This document shows positions 1-6,249 of a DNA stretch of 9,370 bases, piece by piece (the first letter of the stretch is position 1; the number at the start of each line of letters is the position of its first letter). A program made the translations under genes and the position numbers. Origin of the DNA: Patescibacteria group bacterium (GTDB lineage Bacteria; Patescibacteriota; Gracilibacteria; UM-FILTER-43-11); the NCBI GenBank assembly GCA_029260985.1, contig JAJDCE010000084.1, forward strand, positions 1 through 9,370, in the 5' to 3' direction. A model generated the notes under the pieces. It had not been told where the DNA came from and did no database searches. It saw only the letters and a program-made list of their open reading frames with translations.

Positions 1-97
1 CCTCGTCTTCCTTGGTGAGCAAGGGGTACTGACCGATGTCGGTGAGATACAGGCGGACGAGATCCTCTTCGTCTCGCTCGACTCGCTCCTTCGCCAC
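1..97 (-). CDS. RNA polymerase sigma-70 family factor, N-terminal fragment (runs off left edge)
   Basis: Only the first 32 codons are in the window. From a GTG at 97 the protein begins VAKERVERDEEDLVRLYL and continues TDIGQYPLLTKEDE, the signature of sigma region 1.2 (D-x-V-R-x-Y-L-x-x-I-G-x-x-P-L-L-T-x-E-x-E) of primary and group-2 sigma factors, which direct RNA polymerase core to promoters. The start is supported by an AGAGGG Shine-Dalgarno stretch six bases upstream. Only about 12 residues precede region 1.2, so there is no long region 1.1. This fits a SigB-like group-2 factor or a short primary sigma. Without regions 2-4 I cannot decide between them. It is separated from the upstream minus-strand gene by 164 bases, so it probably has its own promoter. 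Confidence 0.85.
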   Translation of the reverse strand, partial: MAKERVERDEEDLVRLYLTDIGQYPLLTKEDE

Positions 98-261
98 GGA
101 TGTCCCTCTCGTCGCTACGGCCGTTAGCGGACCTTGCCTAAGCGGATCCTCGGAGAACTCTCGCTCACCGTCTGCTGAACGATAGCGAGGGAAATCGGTC
201 ACACCACCGGTGCGACCACTCCGAAACTATCGGCAAGGTTCGCCAAGGCCATAAGAAGTTC
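98..261. promoter_or_regulatory. Spacer upstream of the sigma gene with an imperfect hairpin
   Basis: This 164-base stretch lies between the end of the 185-residue minus-strand gene and the sigma factor start, so it should hold the sigma promoter. The visible structure is an inverted repeat at 197-217: GGTC-A-CACC, loop ACC, GGTG-C-GACC, with one A/C mismatch. No T-run follows it on the minus strand, so it is a poor intrinsic terminator. I found no -35/-10 pair I would defend. The AGAGGG ribosome site of the sigma gene is near 104-109. Confidence 0.3.
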
Positions 262-819
262 TCAATGGCAATCGATACCCCGGTCGCTGAGCACATCGGG
301 AATGAAGCGCGGCACTTTCGACGCGGGATCGTCCACGACACCATCGGCGGTCGGCGAATCGCACGAACCGAGGGTGAGCAGATCGACCTGTAGGGCAGTC
401 ACGACCCGCACCAGCGGGCCGTCGCAATGCGACGCACAGTGATCGAGCACCTGCTGACATTCAGCGGCCAAGCCGTCGATCGACCCACACGCGATACCGA
501 CCACCAGATCGTGATCGGAACCAGCATCGCACCCGAGCAGGCCCCACGATCTGAACGCATCAGCCAGTCCCGACGCATGCGGGCCAACAGCGGCAAACTC
601 GGCCAGGAGCTCAGAGTCGGGCATCACCTCGGCCAGAGGTTGAACGTGGGATCCGAGCTTGCGGCTCGCCTCGGCCAGCCAGACCGATACCGTGGGATCG
701 TCGCAAGCGGGCACCCAAGCCCCCAGAAGCTCGAACAAGCTTTCGGTGGTCCATTGCAGAGCACCCACCAGCCGAGCGGTCTCGACGGCGCTGAAGCCTC
801 GAGACTCGGTCGTGCTCAC
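262..819 (-). CDS. Conserved-looking helical, Cys-rich protein of unknown function, coupled to nadE
   Basis: This 185-residue protein is not recognised with certainty. The GTG start at 819 overlaps the nadE stop in the four bases GTGA, a translational-coupling arrangement, and no separate ribosome site is visible. That overlap decides the start, because longer versions would run in a shadow frame of nadE. The first half (about residues 10-95) looks all-helical, with ARLVGALQWTTESLFELLGAW at 15-35 and amphipathic helices after it. It is reminiscent of ferritin-like helical-bundle proteins, but I see no ExxH iron-ligand pairs. There are eight cysteines (39, 97, 111, 121, 128, 132, 153, 184), many for a cytosolic protein. 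There is no signal peptide or membrane segment. It ends GIDCH. Position suggests expression as the last gene of a glnII-nadE operon; a role in NAD or glutamine metabolism would be inference only. Confidence 0.75.
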   Translation of the reverse strand: MSTTESRGFSAVETARLVGALQWTTESLFELLGAWVPACDDPTVSVWLAEASRKLGSHVQPLAEVMPDSELLAEFAAVGPHASGLADAFRSWGLLGCDAGSDHDLVVGIACGSIDGLAAECQQVLDHCASHCDGPLVRVVTALQVDLLTLGSCDSPTADGVVDDPASKVPRFIPDVLSDRGIDCH

Positions 820-2633
820 CCGCGATACCGGTTGACGATCGGCATTCGACGATCTCGGCCGAACGCCTTCTTGGTGACGCGAGGACCCACTGGGGTCTGG
901 CGCCGCTTGAACTCGGCAAGATCGACGAGGCGACACACCCTCTGCACGAGTTCGGCATCGGCCCCGGGAAGCTCCAGACGAACCACCTCCGCGACCGTAC
1001 GATTGTCTTCCACGTAGGCCCTCAGGATCGGGTCGAGGATCTCGTAGGGTGGCAGGGACTGGTCGTCGCGCTGGTCGGGCCTGAGCTCTGCCGAGGGCGC
1101 CTTGGTGAGAACCGCTCGGGGAATGAGCTCTCCTTGCTCCTCGGCGTTTCGCCACTCGCACAGCTCATAGACGGTGAGCTTCCACACGTCTCTGATGACT
1201 GCGAAGGCGCCGGCGGTGTCGCCGTACAGAGTGGAGTAACCCACCGCCGACTCGCTCTTGTTGCCGGTGGTGAGCACGAGCCAGCCGTGCTCGTTGGCCA
1301 GCGCCATGAGGATCATGCCGCGTACGCGGGACTGCAGGTTCTGGTCGGTGAGATCACCGACCTCGATCCGGCCGTCGCTCACATGAGGCACGAGCATCTC
1401 GGTGAACGCGGCATGGGCCGGCTCGATCGGCACAGTGCGGGTGCCGATCCCCAGATTGCGGCCGAGTTCTTCGGCGTCGGCAATCGAGTGGTCGCTCGAA
1501 TAGCGCGACGGCATCAGGACTCCATGCACGTGGTCGGCGCCAAGGGCGTCGACCGCGATGGCGGCGACGATCGAGCTGTCGACCCCTCCGGACAAGCCGA
1601 CGCACACGTCGGTGAAACCGCTCTTTCGCACATAGTCGCGAACGCCGAGCACAAGGGTGCCCCAGCGCTCCGCCTGAGGATCGAGATGGGGGTGCAGCGG
1701 TGGGCTCATCGAGTCGTGGGGTGCGGCGCGGAGAGGGGAAACGACGGTGACCGGATACCGGTCGAGCATGGGTCGGGCCGGTGGAAGCTCGACATCGAAC
1801 ACATCGAGTGATTCGACGAACGACTCACACCGGGCGATCACTTCGGGCCCATCGACACCGGGGCTCACTACGAACGAACCACCGTCGAAGACGAGCTCAT
1901 CTTGCCCACCGACCAGGTTCGCGTATACGACCGGGATCCCGGACTCGATGACCCGGTCGGTGATGACGCCCTCACGCACGTGCTGCTTACCCACTCGAAA
2001 GGGCGACCCGTTGACATTGATCACGATCCGGGCACCGCCCTGGGCCAACTGAGCCACCGGCCCATCCGGAATCCAGGAGTCCTCACAAAGCGTCACTCCG
2101 ACGGGCACGCCTCCGATCTCGAACAGACGGAGGGCCTGATCACCGGGCCGGAAATGGCGCAGCTCATCGAAGATGTCGTAGTTGGGCAGATGACGCTTGT
2201 GATAGGAGCCGAAAACCTTCCCCTCGGCACAAACCGCCACCGCGTTCCACACGCCGTTGAAGTATGAGATGCCGGCGACATCCTCGGCCAGCCGATCGGG
2301 CTTGGCGGCCAGATCGTCGCCGTCGGCGAAACCCACCACCGCAACCGTGCGACTCGTGCCGGCCGCGAACTTCTCCAGCGCGGCACGGACATCAGCAATG
2401 AAACCCGGCTTCAGCACCAGGTCCTCGGGCGGATAGCCGGTGAGGGTCATCTCCGGCAACACCACCACGTCGGCGCGCGCCTCGGTAGCCGCTGCCACCA
2501 TCTCCAGGGCGCGCGCGGTGTTGCCCTCGAGATCACCCACTACTGAATTGAGCTGGGCGATCGCTATCCGGATCGAGCCGGGCGACGAATCGGAGTCGGA
2601 CACCCCTTCATCGTAGGGGCGCGAAGCCGTCAC
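816..2633 (-). CDS. nadE: Glutamine-dependent NAD+ synthetase
   Basis: NadE makes NAD+ from nicotinic acid adenine dinucleotide, ATP and glutamine in the cytosol. Residues 21 to about 285 form the nitrilase-type glutaminase domain that releases ammonia. Its Glu-Lys-Cys triad is visible as E61 (VVLPEMTLTGYP), K146 (GSYHKRHLPNYDIFDE) and C183 (TLCEDSW). Residues about 320-605 form the synthetase domain, with the ATP pyrophosphatase loop GLSGGVDSS (346-354), TTGNKSE (455-461) and KAPSAELRPDQRDDQSLPPY (511-530). The 605-residue length suits a fused two-domain enzyme. The start is ambiguous: GTG 2633 gives the longest form, while GTG 2603 lies closer to the conserved SIRIAIAQLN start, with GAAGGG directly against it, too near for ideal spacing. 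It sits 58 bases after glnII on the same strand, so the enzyme producing its amide donor is encoded just upstream. It overlaps the next gene by four bases. Confidence 0.95.
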   Translation of the reverse strand: MTASRPYDEGVSDSDSSPGSIRIAIAQLNSVVGDLEGNTARALEMVAAATEARADVVVLPEMTLTGYPPEDLVLKPGFIADVRAALEKFAAGTSRTVAVVGFADGDDLAAKPDRLAEDVAGISYFNGVWNAVAVCAEGKVFGSYHKRHLPNYDIFDELRHFRPGDQALRLFEIGGVPVGVTLCEDSWIPDGPVAQLAQGGARIVINVNGSPFRVGKQHVREGVITDRVIESGIPVVYANLVGGQDELVFDGGSFVVSPGVDGPEVIARCESFVESLDVFDVELPPARPMLDRYPVTVVSPLRAAPHDSMSPPLHPHLDPQAERWGTLVLGVRDYVRKSGFTDVCVGLSGGVDSSIVAAIAVDALGADHVHGVLMPSRYSSDHSIADAEELGRNLGIGTRTVPIEPAHAAFTEMLVPHVSDGRIEVGDLTDQNLQSRVRGMILMALANEHGWLVLTTGNKSESAVGYSTLYGDTAGAFAVIRDVWKLTVYELCEWRNAEEQGELIPRAVLTKAPSAELRPDQRDDQSLPPYEILDPILRAYVEDNRTVAEVVRLELPGADAELVQRVCRLVDLAEFKRRQTPVGPRVTKKAFGRDRRMPIVNRYRG

Positions 2634-2641
2634 GACCGCCG

Positions 2642-2736
2642 GCTGTCACTCGGGCGCTCACTCAGATGAGCGCTGTCACTCGGGCGCTCACTCAGATGAG
2701 CGCTGAACAGACGGTCTCTGTCACGAGGGCGCTCAC
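2642..2736 (-). repeat. 30-bp tandem repeat derived from the 3' end of glnII, with hairpins
   Basis: Two perfect 30-bp tandem copies lie at 2642-2671 and 2672-2701, followed by four bases of a third. Read on the minus strand, the unit copies the end of glnII: the coding copy (2736-2692) starts GTGAGCGCCC and ends GCGCTCATCTGA, the stop codon. The copy at 2691-2662 has the same ends but lacks a 15-base internal stretch. A third copy (2661-2642) is cut after 20 bases. In the glnII frame the copies read VSARVTALI-stop, then VSARVTA. Each junction contains GCGCTCA-N6-TGAGCGC, a 7-bp GC-rich hairpin, at 2654-2673 and 2684-2703; the second contains the real stop codon. There is no T-run, so this is not a classical terminator. 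It may act as a REP-like mRNA stabiliser or attenuator between glnII and nadE. Confidence 0.85.
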
Positions 2737-3702
2737 CACATACGGATCGGCATTGGCATTCGGCCGCCGGTCCTCGATGTAACCCTTGCCCTCCTTGGCA
2801 ACCTGCCACGGGATCCGGATCGACGCACCGCGGTCGGACACGCCGTAGGAGAACTCGTCGAATCGTTGGGTCTCGTGAGCACCGGTCAGACGATCCTCGA
2901 TGCCGACGCCGTAGCCGGTGAGATGCTCCTCGGGCTTGCCCAGAGCACCCATCGCCTCGCACGCCGCGATGATCGGCTCGTAGCTCTCGCGCATGGCCTT
3001 GGTGGAGAAGTTGGTGTGCATACCCGCACCGTTCCAGTCGCCGGGCATGGGCTTGGGCTTGATGCTGACCTCCACTCCATGGTTCTCGGCGAGTCGGTAC
3101 AGGAGGTAGCGGGCGATCCAGAGGTGATCGCCGACGGTGACGGTGTCGACCGGGCCGATCTGGAATTCCCACTGTCCCGGCATCACCTCGGCGTTGGTGC
3201 CCGAGATCGCAAGCCCAGCTTCGATACACGCCGCTGTGTGCTCCTCGATGAGATCACGGCCGTGGATCTTGAGGGCACCCACACCGCAGTAGTACGGGCC
3301 CTGAGGGGCGGGGAAGCCGTTGGGCGGGAAGCCGGCGGGCCAGCCTGTTGCCGGATTGATGAGCGTGTATTCCTGCTCGAGGCCGAAGATGGGTTCCTGA
3401 TCCGCGTAGGTCGCCAGCGCCTCTACCGCGAGCGCGCGGGTGTTGGTGGGGTGCGGCGTCATGTCGGTGAGCAGGGCCTCGCACATCACGAGGATGTTGG
3501 CGCCACCACGAATCGGGTCGGGGCAGCTGAACACCGGATTCAGGACTACGTCGGAATTGTCGCCGGTGGCCTGGTTGGTGCTCGATCCGTCATAACCCCA
3601 GATGCCCGGTGACTCGCCGTCGGCGAGGATCTTGGTCTTGGAACGGATCTCAGGTGTCGGCACAACGCCGTCGATCCACAGGTATTCAGCCCGGTATGCC
3701 AT
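2692..3702 (-). CDS. glnII: Glutamine synthetase, type II (eukaryotic-like GSII)
   Basis: GSII makes glutamine from glutamate, ammonia and ATP. The 336 residues match the short family found in eukaryotes and in bacteria such as Streptomyces, Frankia and rhizobia. Landmarks in order: WGYDGSSTNQATGDNSD (35-51), the beta-grasp/active-site Asp loop; FGLEQEYTL (106-114), metal-binding Glu; MPGQWEFQIG (174-183); NGAGMHTN (224-231), catalytic GAGxHxN; SDRGASIRIP (289-298), substrate Arg; and DRRPNANADPYVV (311-323). GSII is not adenylylated and has no such motif. The ATG at 3702 has a clear GAGGAA ribosome site at 3711-3716, eight bases upstream. The gene is divergent from a GlnA2-like GSI across 230 bases, and its last codons have been duplicated in tandem downstream. 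It is probably the first gene of a transcript continuing into nadE. Confidence 0.96.
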   Translation of the reverse strand: MAYRAEYLWIDGVVPTPEIRSKTKILADGESPGIWGYDGSSTNQATGDNSDVVLNPVFSCPDPIRGGANILVMCEALLTDMTPHPTNTRALAVEALATYADQEPIFGLEQEYTLINPATGWPAGFPPNGFPAPQGPYYCGVGALKIHGRDLIEEHTAACIEAGLAISGTNAEVMPGQWEFQIGPVDTVTVGDHLWIARYLLYRLAENHGVEVSIKPKPMPGDWNGAGMHTNFSTKAMRESYEPIIAACEAMGALGKPEEHLTGYGVGIEDRLTGAHETQRFDEFSYGVSDRGASIRIPWQVAKEGKGYIEDRRPNANADPYVVSALVTETVCSALI

Positions 3703-3932
3703 CGTTTCGTTTCCTCGGTCGTGCTCGCCCGTCAGGGCATCGTGATCAGACCACAGGGTGGTGGTCCGAGGTGCAGCGTTCCATCACGGAATTTCGTCGC
3801 TGTTGCCCAATTGTGAACGGTGTGTGAACGCACCCCGCGGACCCCTGGCGAGGTACGACCCCACACGGCACCCTGGGAAACAGCAGCCCGTCCGGGCAAG
3901 CTGGTTTGGTGCAGAATCCTCGGGGAGCTTCC
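3703..3932. promoter_or_regulatory. Divergent control region between glnII and glnA
   Basis: These 230 bases must hold the promoters of both glutamine synthetase genes. Near the centre is an 11-bp-phased direct repeat (separate entry). On the glnII side the leader would contain two inverted repeats: GACCAC-N6-GTGGTC (3749-3766) and GCCC-GTCA-GGGC (3727-3738). On the glnA side CAGC-A-GCCC-GTCC-GGGC-AA-GCTG (3881-3903) can fold about 20 bases before the ribosome site. For glnA, TACGAC at 3854-3859 is a possible -10 with no recognisable -35, as expected for an activator-dependent promoter; AAATTC on the minus strand (3794-3789) is an even weaker candidate for glnII. No known glutamine riboswitch core was found. 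Confidence 0.55.
3811..3830 (-). promoter_or_regulatory. Candidate PhoP/GlnR-type operator: two GTTCAC units 11 bp apart
   Basis: The minus strand reads GTTCACACACC then GTTCACAATTG: two direct units sharing GTTCAC with exactly 11-bp phasing, i.e. one helical turn. On the plus strand this is TGTGAACG at 3812-3819 and 3823-3830. Streptomyces PHO boxes are 11-bp direct repeat units beginning G(G/T)TCAC, and actinobacterial GlnR sites have been described as AC-n9-AC, which is also satisfied here on both strands. Both regulators are OmpR-family, and both are known to act at glnA/glnII promoters. A GlnR-like gene lies downstream at 5283-5960, so local regulation is a reasonable inference. The second half of the downstream unit matches the PHO consensus poorly. 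Confidence 0.5.
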
Positions 3933-5270
3933 ATGTCACGAGAGCAGGAGTACGTCCTTCGCACAGTCGAGGAGCGCGGTGTCCGACTCGTCCGCCTCTG
4001 GTTCACTGACGTGCTCGGTCAGCTCAAGTCGGTGGCGATCTCTCCTGCAGAACTGGAATCCGCCTTCACCGAAGGCGTGCAGTTCGACGGCACTGCGATC
4101 GACGGATTCTCCCGAGTGCACGAGTCCGACGTTTTGGCTCGGCCCGACGCCACAACCTTCGAGCTGCTCCCCTGGGCCCAGGAGGACGAACCGTCAGGTC
4201 GGATGTTCTGCGACATCGACAATCTCGACGGCACCCCGTTCGAGGGCGACCCCCGCCAGATCCTGCGTCGCAACCTCCAATCGGCCCGCGAGCAGGGCTA
4301 TTCGTTCTTCGCCGCTCCCGAAGCGGAGTTCTTCTACTTCGCTTCCGGCGACCCGTCGCTCGGCAGGCCTCGGCCTCTCGACAGCGCGTCCTACTTCGAT
4401 CTCACCACCTCCGATGTTTCGAGCGACCTGCGCAAGCGCACGATCCACATGTTGGAGGCGATGGGGATCCCGGTGGAGTACTCATTCCACGAGGACAGCC
4501 CGAGCCAGCACGAGATCGACCTGCGCTACACCGAAGCGCTCGACATGGCCGACAATGTCATGACGCTCAGGCTCGTCGTGAAGAAGATCGCAATGGAACG
4601 CGATACCTACGCAACCTTCATGCCAAAGCCTCTCAACGGGGTGCAGGGGTCGGGGATGCACACCCACCTGTCGCTCTTCGAAGGTGAGACCAACGCCTTT
4701 CACGACGCAGGCGACGAGCACGGCATGTCGCAAACGGCTCGCCAGTTCACCGCCGGGATTCTGCACCATGCTCGCGAGATCACCGCGGTCACCAACCAGC
4801 TCGTCAACAGCTACAAGCGGCTCGCCGAAACATCTGAGGCACCTCCGTTCGTGGCCTGGGCCCGCAACAACCGGTCTGCACTGGTGCGGGTTCCGGTGCG
4901 CCGCCAAGGCAAGGCCCAATCGGCCCGCATCGAGTACCGGGCGATCGACGGGGCCAACAATCCCTACCTCGCCTACTCCCTGCTCCTCGCCGCGGGACTC
5001 AAGGGGATCTCCGAGGGCTACGAACTGCCGGCGGAGACCAACGTCAATCTCTTCGAGCTCAACGACCACCAGAGGCGCGAGATCGGCGTGGACCCTCTGC
5101 CGCGATCACTCGATGAGGCCCTCGACCTGATGGAGGAATCGAAGCTGGCTCGCGAAACGCTCGGCGACCATGTCTTTGAGTGGTTCCTGCGCAACAAGCG
5201 CGCCGAGTGGGCTGATTTCTGTGCCCACGTGACACCGTTCGAACTAGAGCGCTACCTCCCCACATGGTGA
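3933..5270 (+). CDS. glnA: Glutamine synthetase type I, GlnA2-like (non-adenylylated alpha type)
   Basis: This 445-residue protein resembles mycobacterial GlnA2 and Bacillus-type GSI throughout. Landmarks: VRLVRLWFTDVLGQLKSVAI (17-36); FDGTAIDGF (51-59), the Asp loop; FAAPEAEFF (126-134), metal Glu; QHEID (192-196); GSGMHTHLSLF (239-249); NSYKRL (292-297); SEAP (301-304), the glutamate-gating loop; RNNRSALVRVP (311-321); and RIEYRAIDGANNPYLA (332-347). The C-terminal region reads NLFELN (372-377) instead of the NLY motif of adenylylated GSI-beta enzymes, so regulation by GlnE is unlikely. The ATG at 3933 is chosen for the strong GGGGAG site five bases before it; an in-frame TTG at 3906 lacks support. 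Activity could be true glutamine synthesis or, as reported for Streptomyces GlnA2, gamma-glutamylation of polyamines, which sequence reading alone cannot separate. A GlnR-like gene follows after 12 bases. Confidence 0.93.
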   Translation: MSREQEYVLRTVEERGVRLVRLWFTDVLGQLKSVAISPAELESAFTEGVQFDGTAIDGFSRVHESDVLARPDATTFELLPWAQEDEPSGRMFCDIDNLDGTPFEGDPRQILRRNLQSAREQGYSFFAAPEAEFFYFASGDPSLGRPRPLDSASYFDLTTSDVSSDLRKRTIHMLEAMGIPVEYSFHEDSPSQHEIDLRYTEALDMADNVMTLRLVVKKIAMERDTYATFMPKPLNGVQGSGMHTHLSLFEGETNAFHDAGDEHGMSQTARQFTAGILHHAREITAVTNQLVNSYKRLAETSEAPPFVAWARNNRSALVRVPVRRQGKAQSARIEYRAIDGANNPYLAYSLLLAAGLKGISEGYELPAETNVNLFELNDHQRREIGVDPLPRSLDEALDLMEESKLARETLGDHVFEWFLRNKRAEWADFCAHVTPFELERYLPTW

Positions 5271-5282
5271 ACTGCTGACGTG

Positions 5283-5960
5283 ATGGACGCCCTCCTCGTC
5301 TTCCCCGAACCGGCCCCGCCGGAACTGGCTCAGGCCCTCGACATGGGGGGCTGGGGGTGGAAGGGCGCGGCCGACGTCGACTCGGCCCGCCGCGAGGAAC
5401 CCGCCGAAGGCTGGATGGGTGCGGTGATTGTCGCCGGTGCCGATCCCGATGGAGCCTTCCGTTTCTGTCGGGCGATACGCAGCGGCGACATCAATGTCGA
5501 GTCGGTCTTGTTGCTCATCAACGGAGGCCACCTCGCGAGCCTCGACTTTCGCGAAAACCTCTTCGACGACTTCTGCCTTCACCCCTTCCATCCGGTGGAG
5601 TTCGAAGCCCGTCTCAAGCACCTGTTCCGCCGGGCCGGACGTGCGGCGAGAGCCGAAGTGATCGAGTACGGGCCCTTGGCCATGAACCTCGAGACCTATC
5701 AGGCGGTCATCGACGCCAAGCCGCTCGACCTCACCTACATGGAATACGAGCTCCTGAAGTTCCTGGCCTCCCATCCTGGCCGGGTGTTCACCCGCGAGAC
5801 CCTTCTGAGCCGGGTGTGGGGCTACGACTACTACGGCGGCGCCCGCACGGTGGATGTGCATGTGCGAAGGCTGCGAGCGAAGCTGGGCGAGGAGCACGCC
5901 AACCTGATCCAAACCGTGAGATCGGTCGGCTACAGCTTCGGCACCTCGCGCTGGGTGTAA
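5283..5960 (+). CDS. glnR: GlnR-like OmpR-family response regulator with degenerate receiver
   Basis: Residues about 1-115 look like a receiver fold and 125-221 are a winged-helix DNA-binding domain: LDLTYMEYELLKFLASHPGR (148-167), VFTRETLLSRVWGYDYYGG (168-186), RTVDVHVRRLRAKLG (188-202) and TVRSVGYSF (211-219). The closest family I recognise is actinobacterial GlnR, the orphan regulator of nitrogen assimilation. As in GlnR the phosphorylation pocket is missing: the N-terminal acidic pair is replaced (LLVFPEP), the beta-3 acceptor Asp region reads AVIVAGAD with Ala/Gly at the acceptor position, and the beta-5 Lys is His100 (LHPFHP). No histidine kinase is nearby. The ATG at 5283 was chosen; GTG at 5280 is equally possible, with GGTGA across the glnA stop as the likely ribosome site. 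It is probably cotranscribed with glnA, and may control it through the repeat at 3811-3830. The orthology call is inference. Confidence 0.85.
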   Translation: MDALLVFPEPAPPELAQALDMGGWGWKGAADVDSARREEPAEGWMGAVIVAGADPDGAFRFCRAIRSGDINVESVLLLINGGHLASLDFRENLFDDFCLHPFHPVEFEARLKHLFRRAGRAARAEVIEYGPLAMNLETYQAVIDAKPLDLTYMEYELLKFLASHPGRVFTRETLLSRVWGYDYYGGARTVDVHVRRLRAKLGEEHANLIQTVRSVGYSFGTSRWV

Positions 5961-6008
5961 CCGCGCCACCCGCCGGTTCGGGGGCTTCGGGTTGTCGGCG
6001 ATGCTTGG

Positions 6009-6200
6009 CTATTCGTAGGGGTTGGTGTTCGCTAGGGCGAGGTATTCGTTGGGATCGCCCTCGTCGGTGACGTTGGCGAGATCGCTGCTGTGGCCCACCA
6101 AGGCGCCCAGAACCCCGGCCAAGCCGGCCATGCTCATGAGAATGCCCACGGGCATGAACACCACAAGAACAACAAGCATCACGATCGCACCGACGTCCAT
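6009..6200 (-). CDS. Small single-pass or hairpin membrane protein, unknown function
   Basis: The 63-residue protein starts MDVGAIVMLVVLVVFMPVGI, and residues about 4-38 are almost entirely hydrophobic (MLVVLVVFMPVGILMSMAGL, then AGVLGALVG), enough for one long or two short membrane segments. It is followed by an acidic soluble tail of about 25 residues ending LALANTNPYE. No family is recognised. The ATG at 6200 is chosen because longer in-frame starts run back into ridA and encode a low-complexity Pro/Ser/Arg stretch. No Shine-Dalgarno sequence precedes it. It follows ridA by 49 bases on the same strand and may share its transcript. It converges on the GlnR-like gene with 48 bases between the stops. 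Confidence 0.65.
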   Translation of the reverse strand: MDVGAIVMLVVLVVFMPVGILMSMAGLAGVLGALVGHSSDLANVTDEGDPNEYLALANTNPYE

Positions 6201-6249
6201 GGGCGAGAGTCTGCCAGATCCGAACGGACCGGTCAGTACCGGCTTTCGA

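Noticed and set aside
820..1161. Longer version of the 185-residue protein reaching into nadE
   Set aside because: The extension is a shadow frame of the NadE C-terminus, rich in Arg/Pro, while the GTGA overlap gives a normal coupled start.
2866..3612. 248-codon open frame opposite glnII
   Set aside because: Its composition is typical of a GC-rich antisense frame, and glnII is unmistakable on the other strand.
3703..3932. Glutamine riboswitch (glnA RNA) in the GS control region
   Set aside because: CGTTCAC on the minus strand looked suggestive, but the rest of the conserved core (the GGAAGTA-type segment and its pairing) is absent, and GTTCAC is better explained by the direct repeat.
5971..6000. 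Possible terminator between the convergent glnR-like and membrane-protein genes
   Set aside because: A CGCCGGT/GTCGGCG stem with two wobble pairs encloses a 16-base loop and has no T-run on either side; too weak to list.
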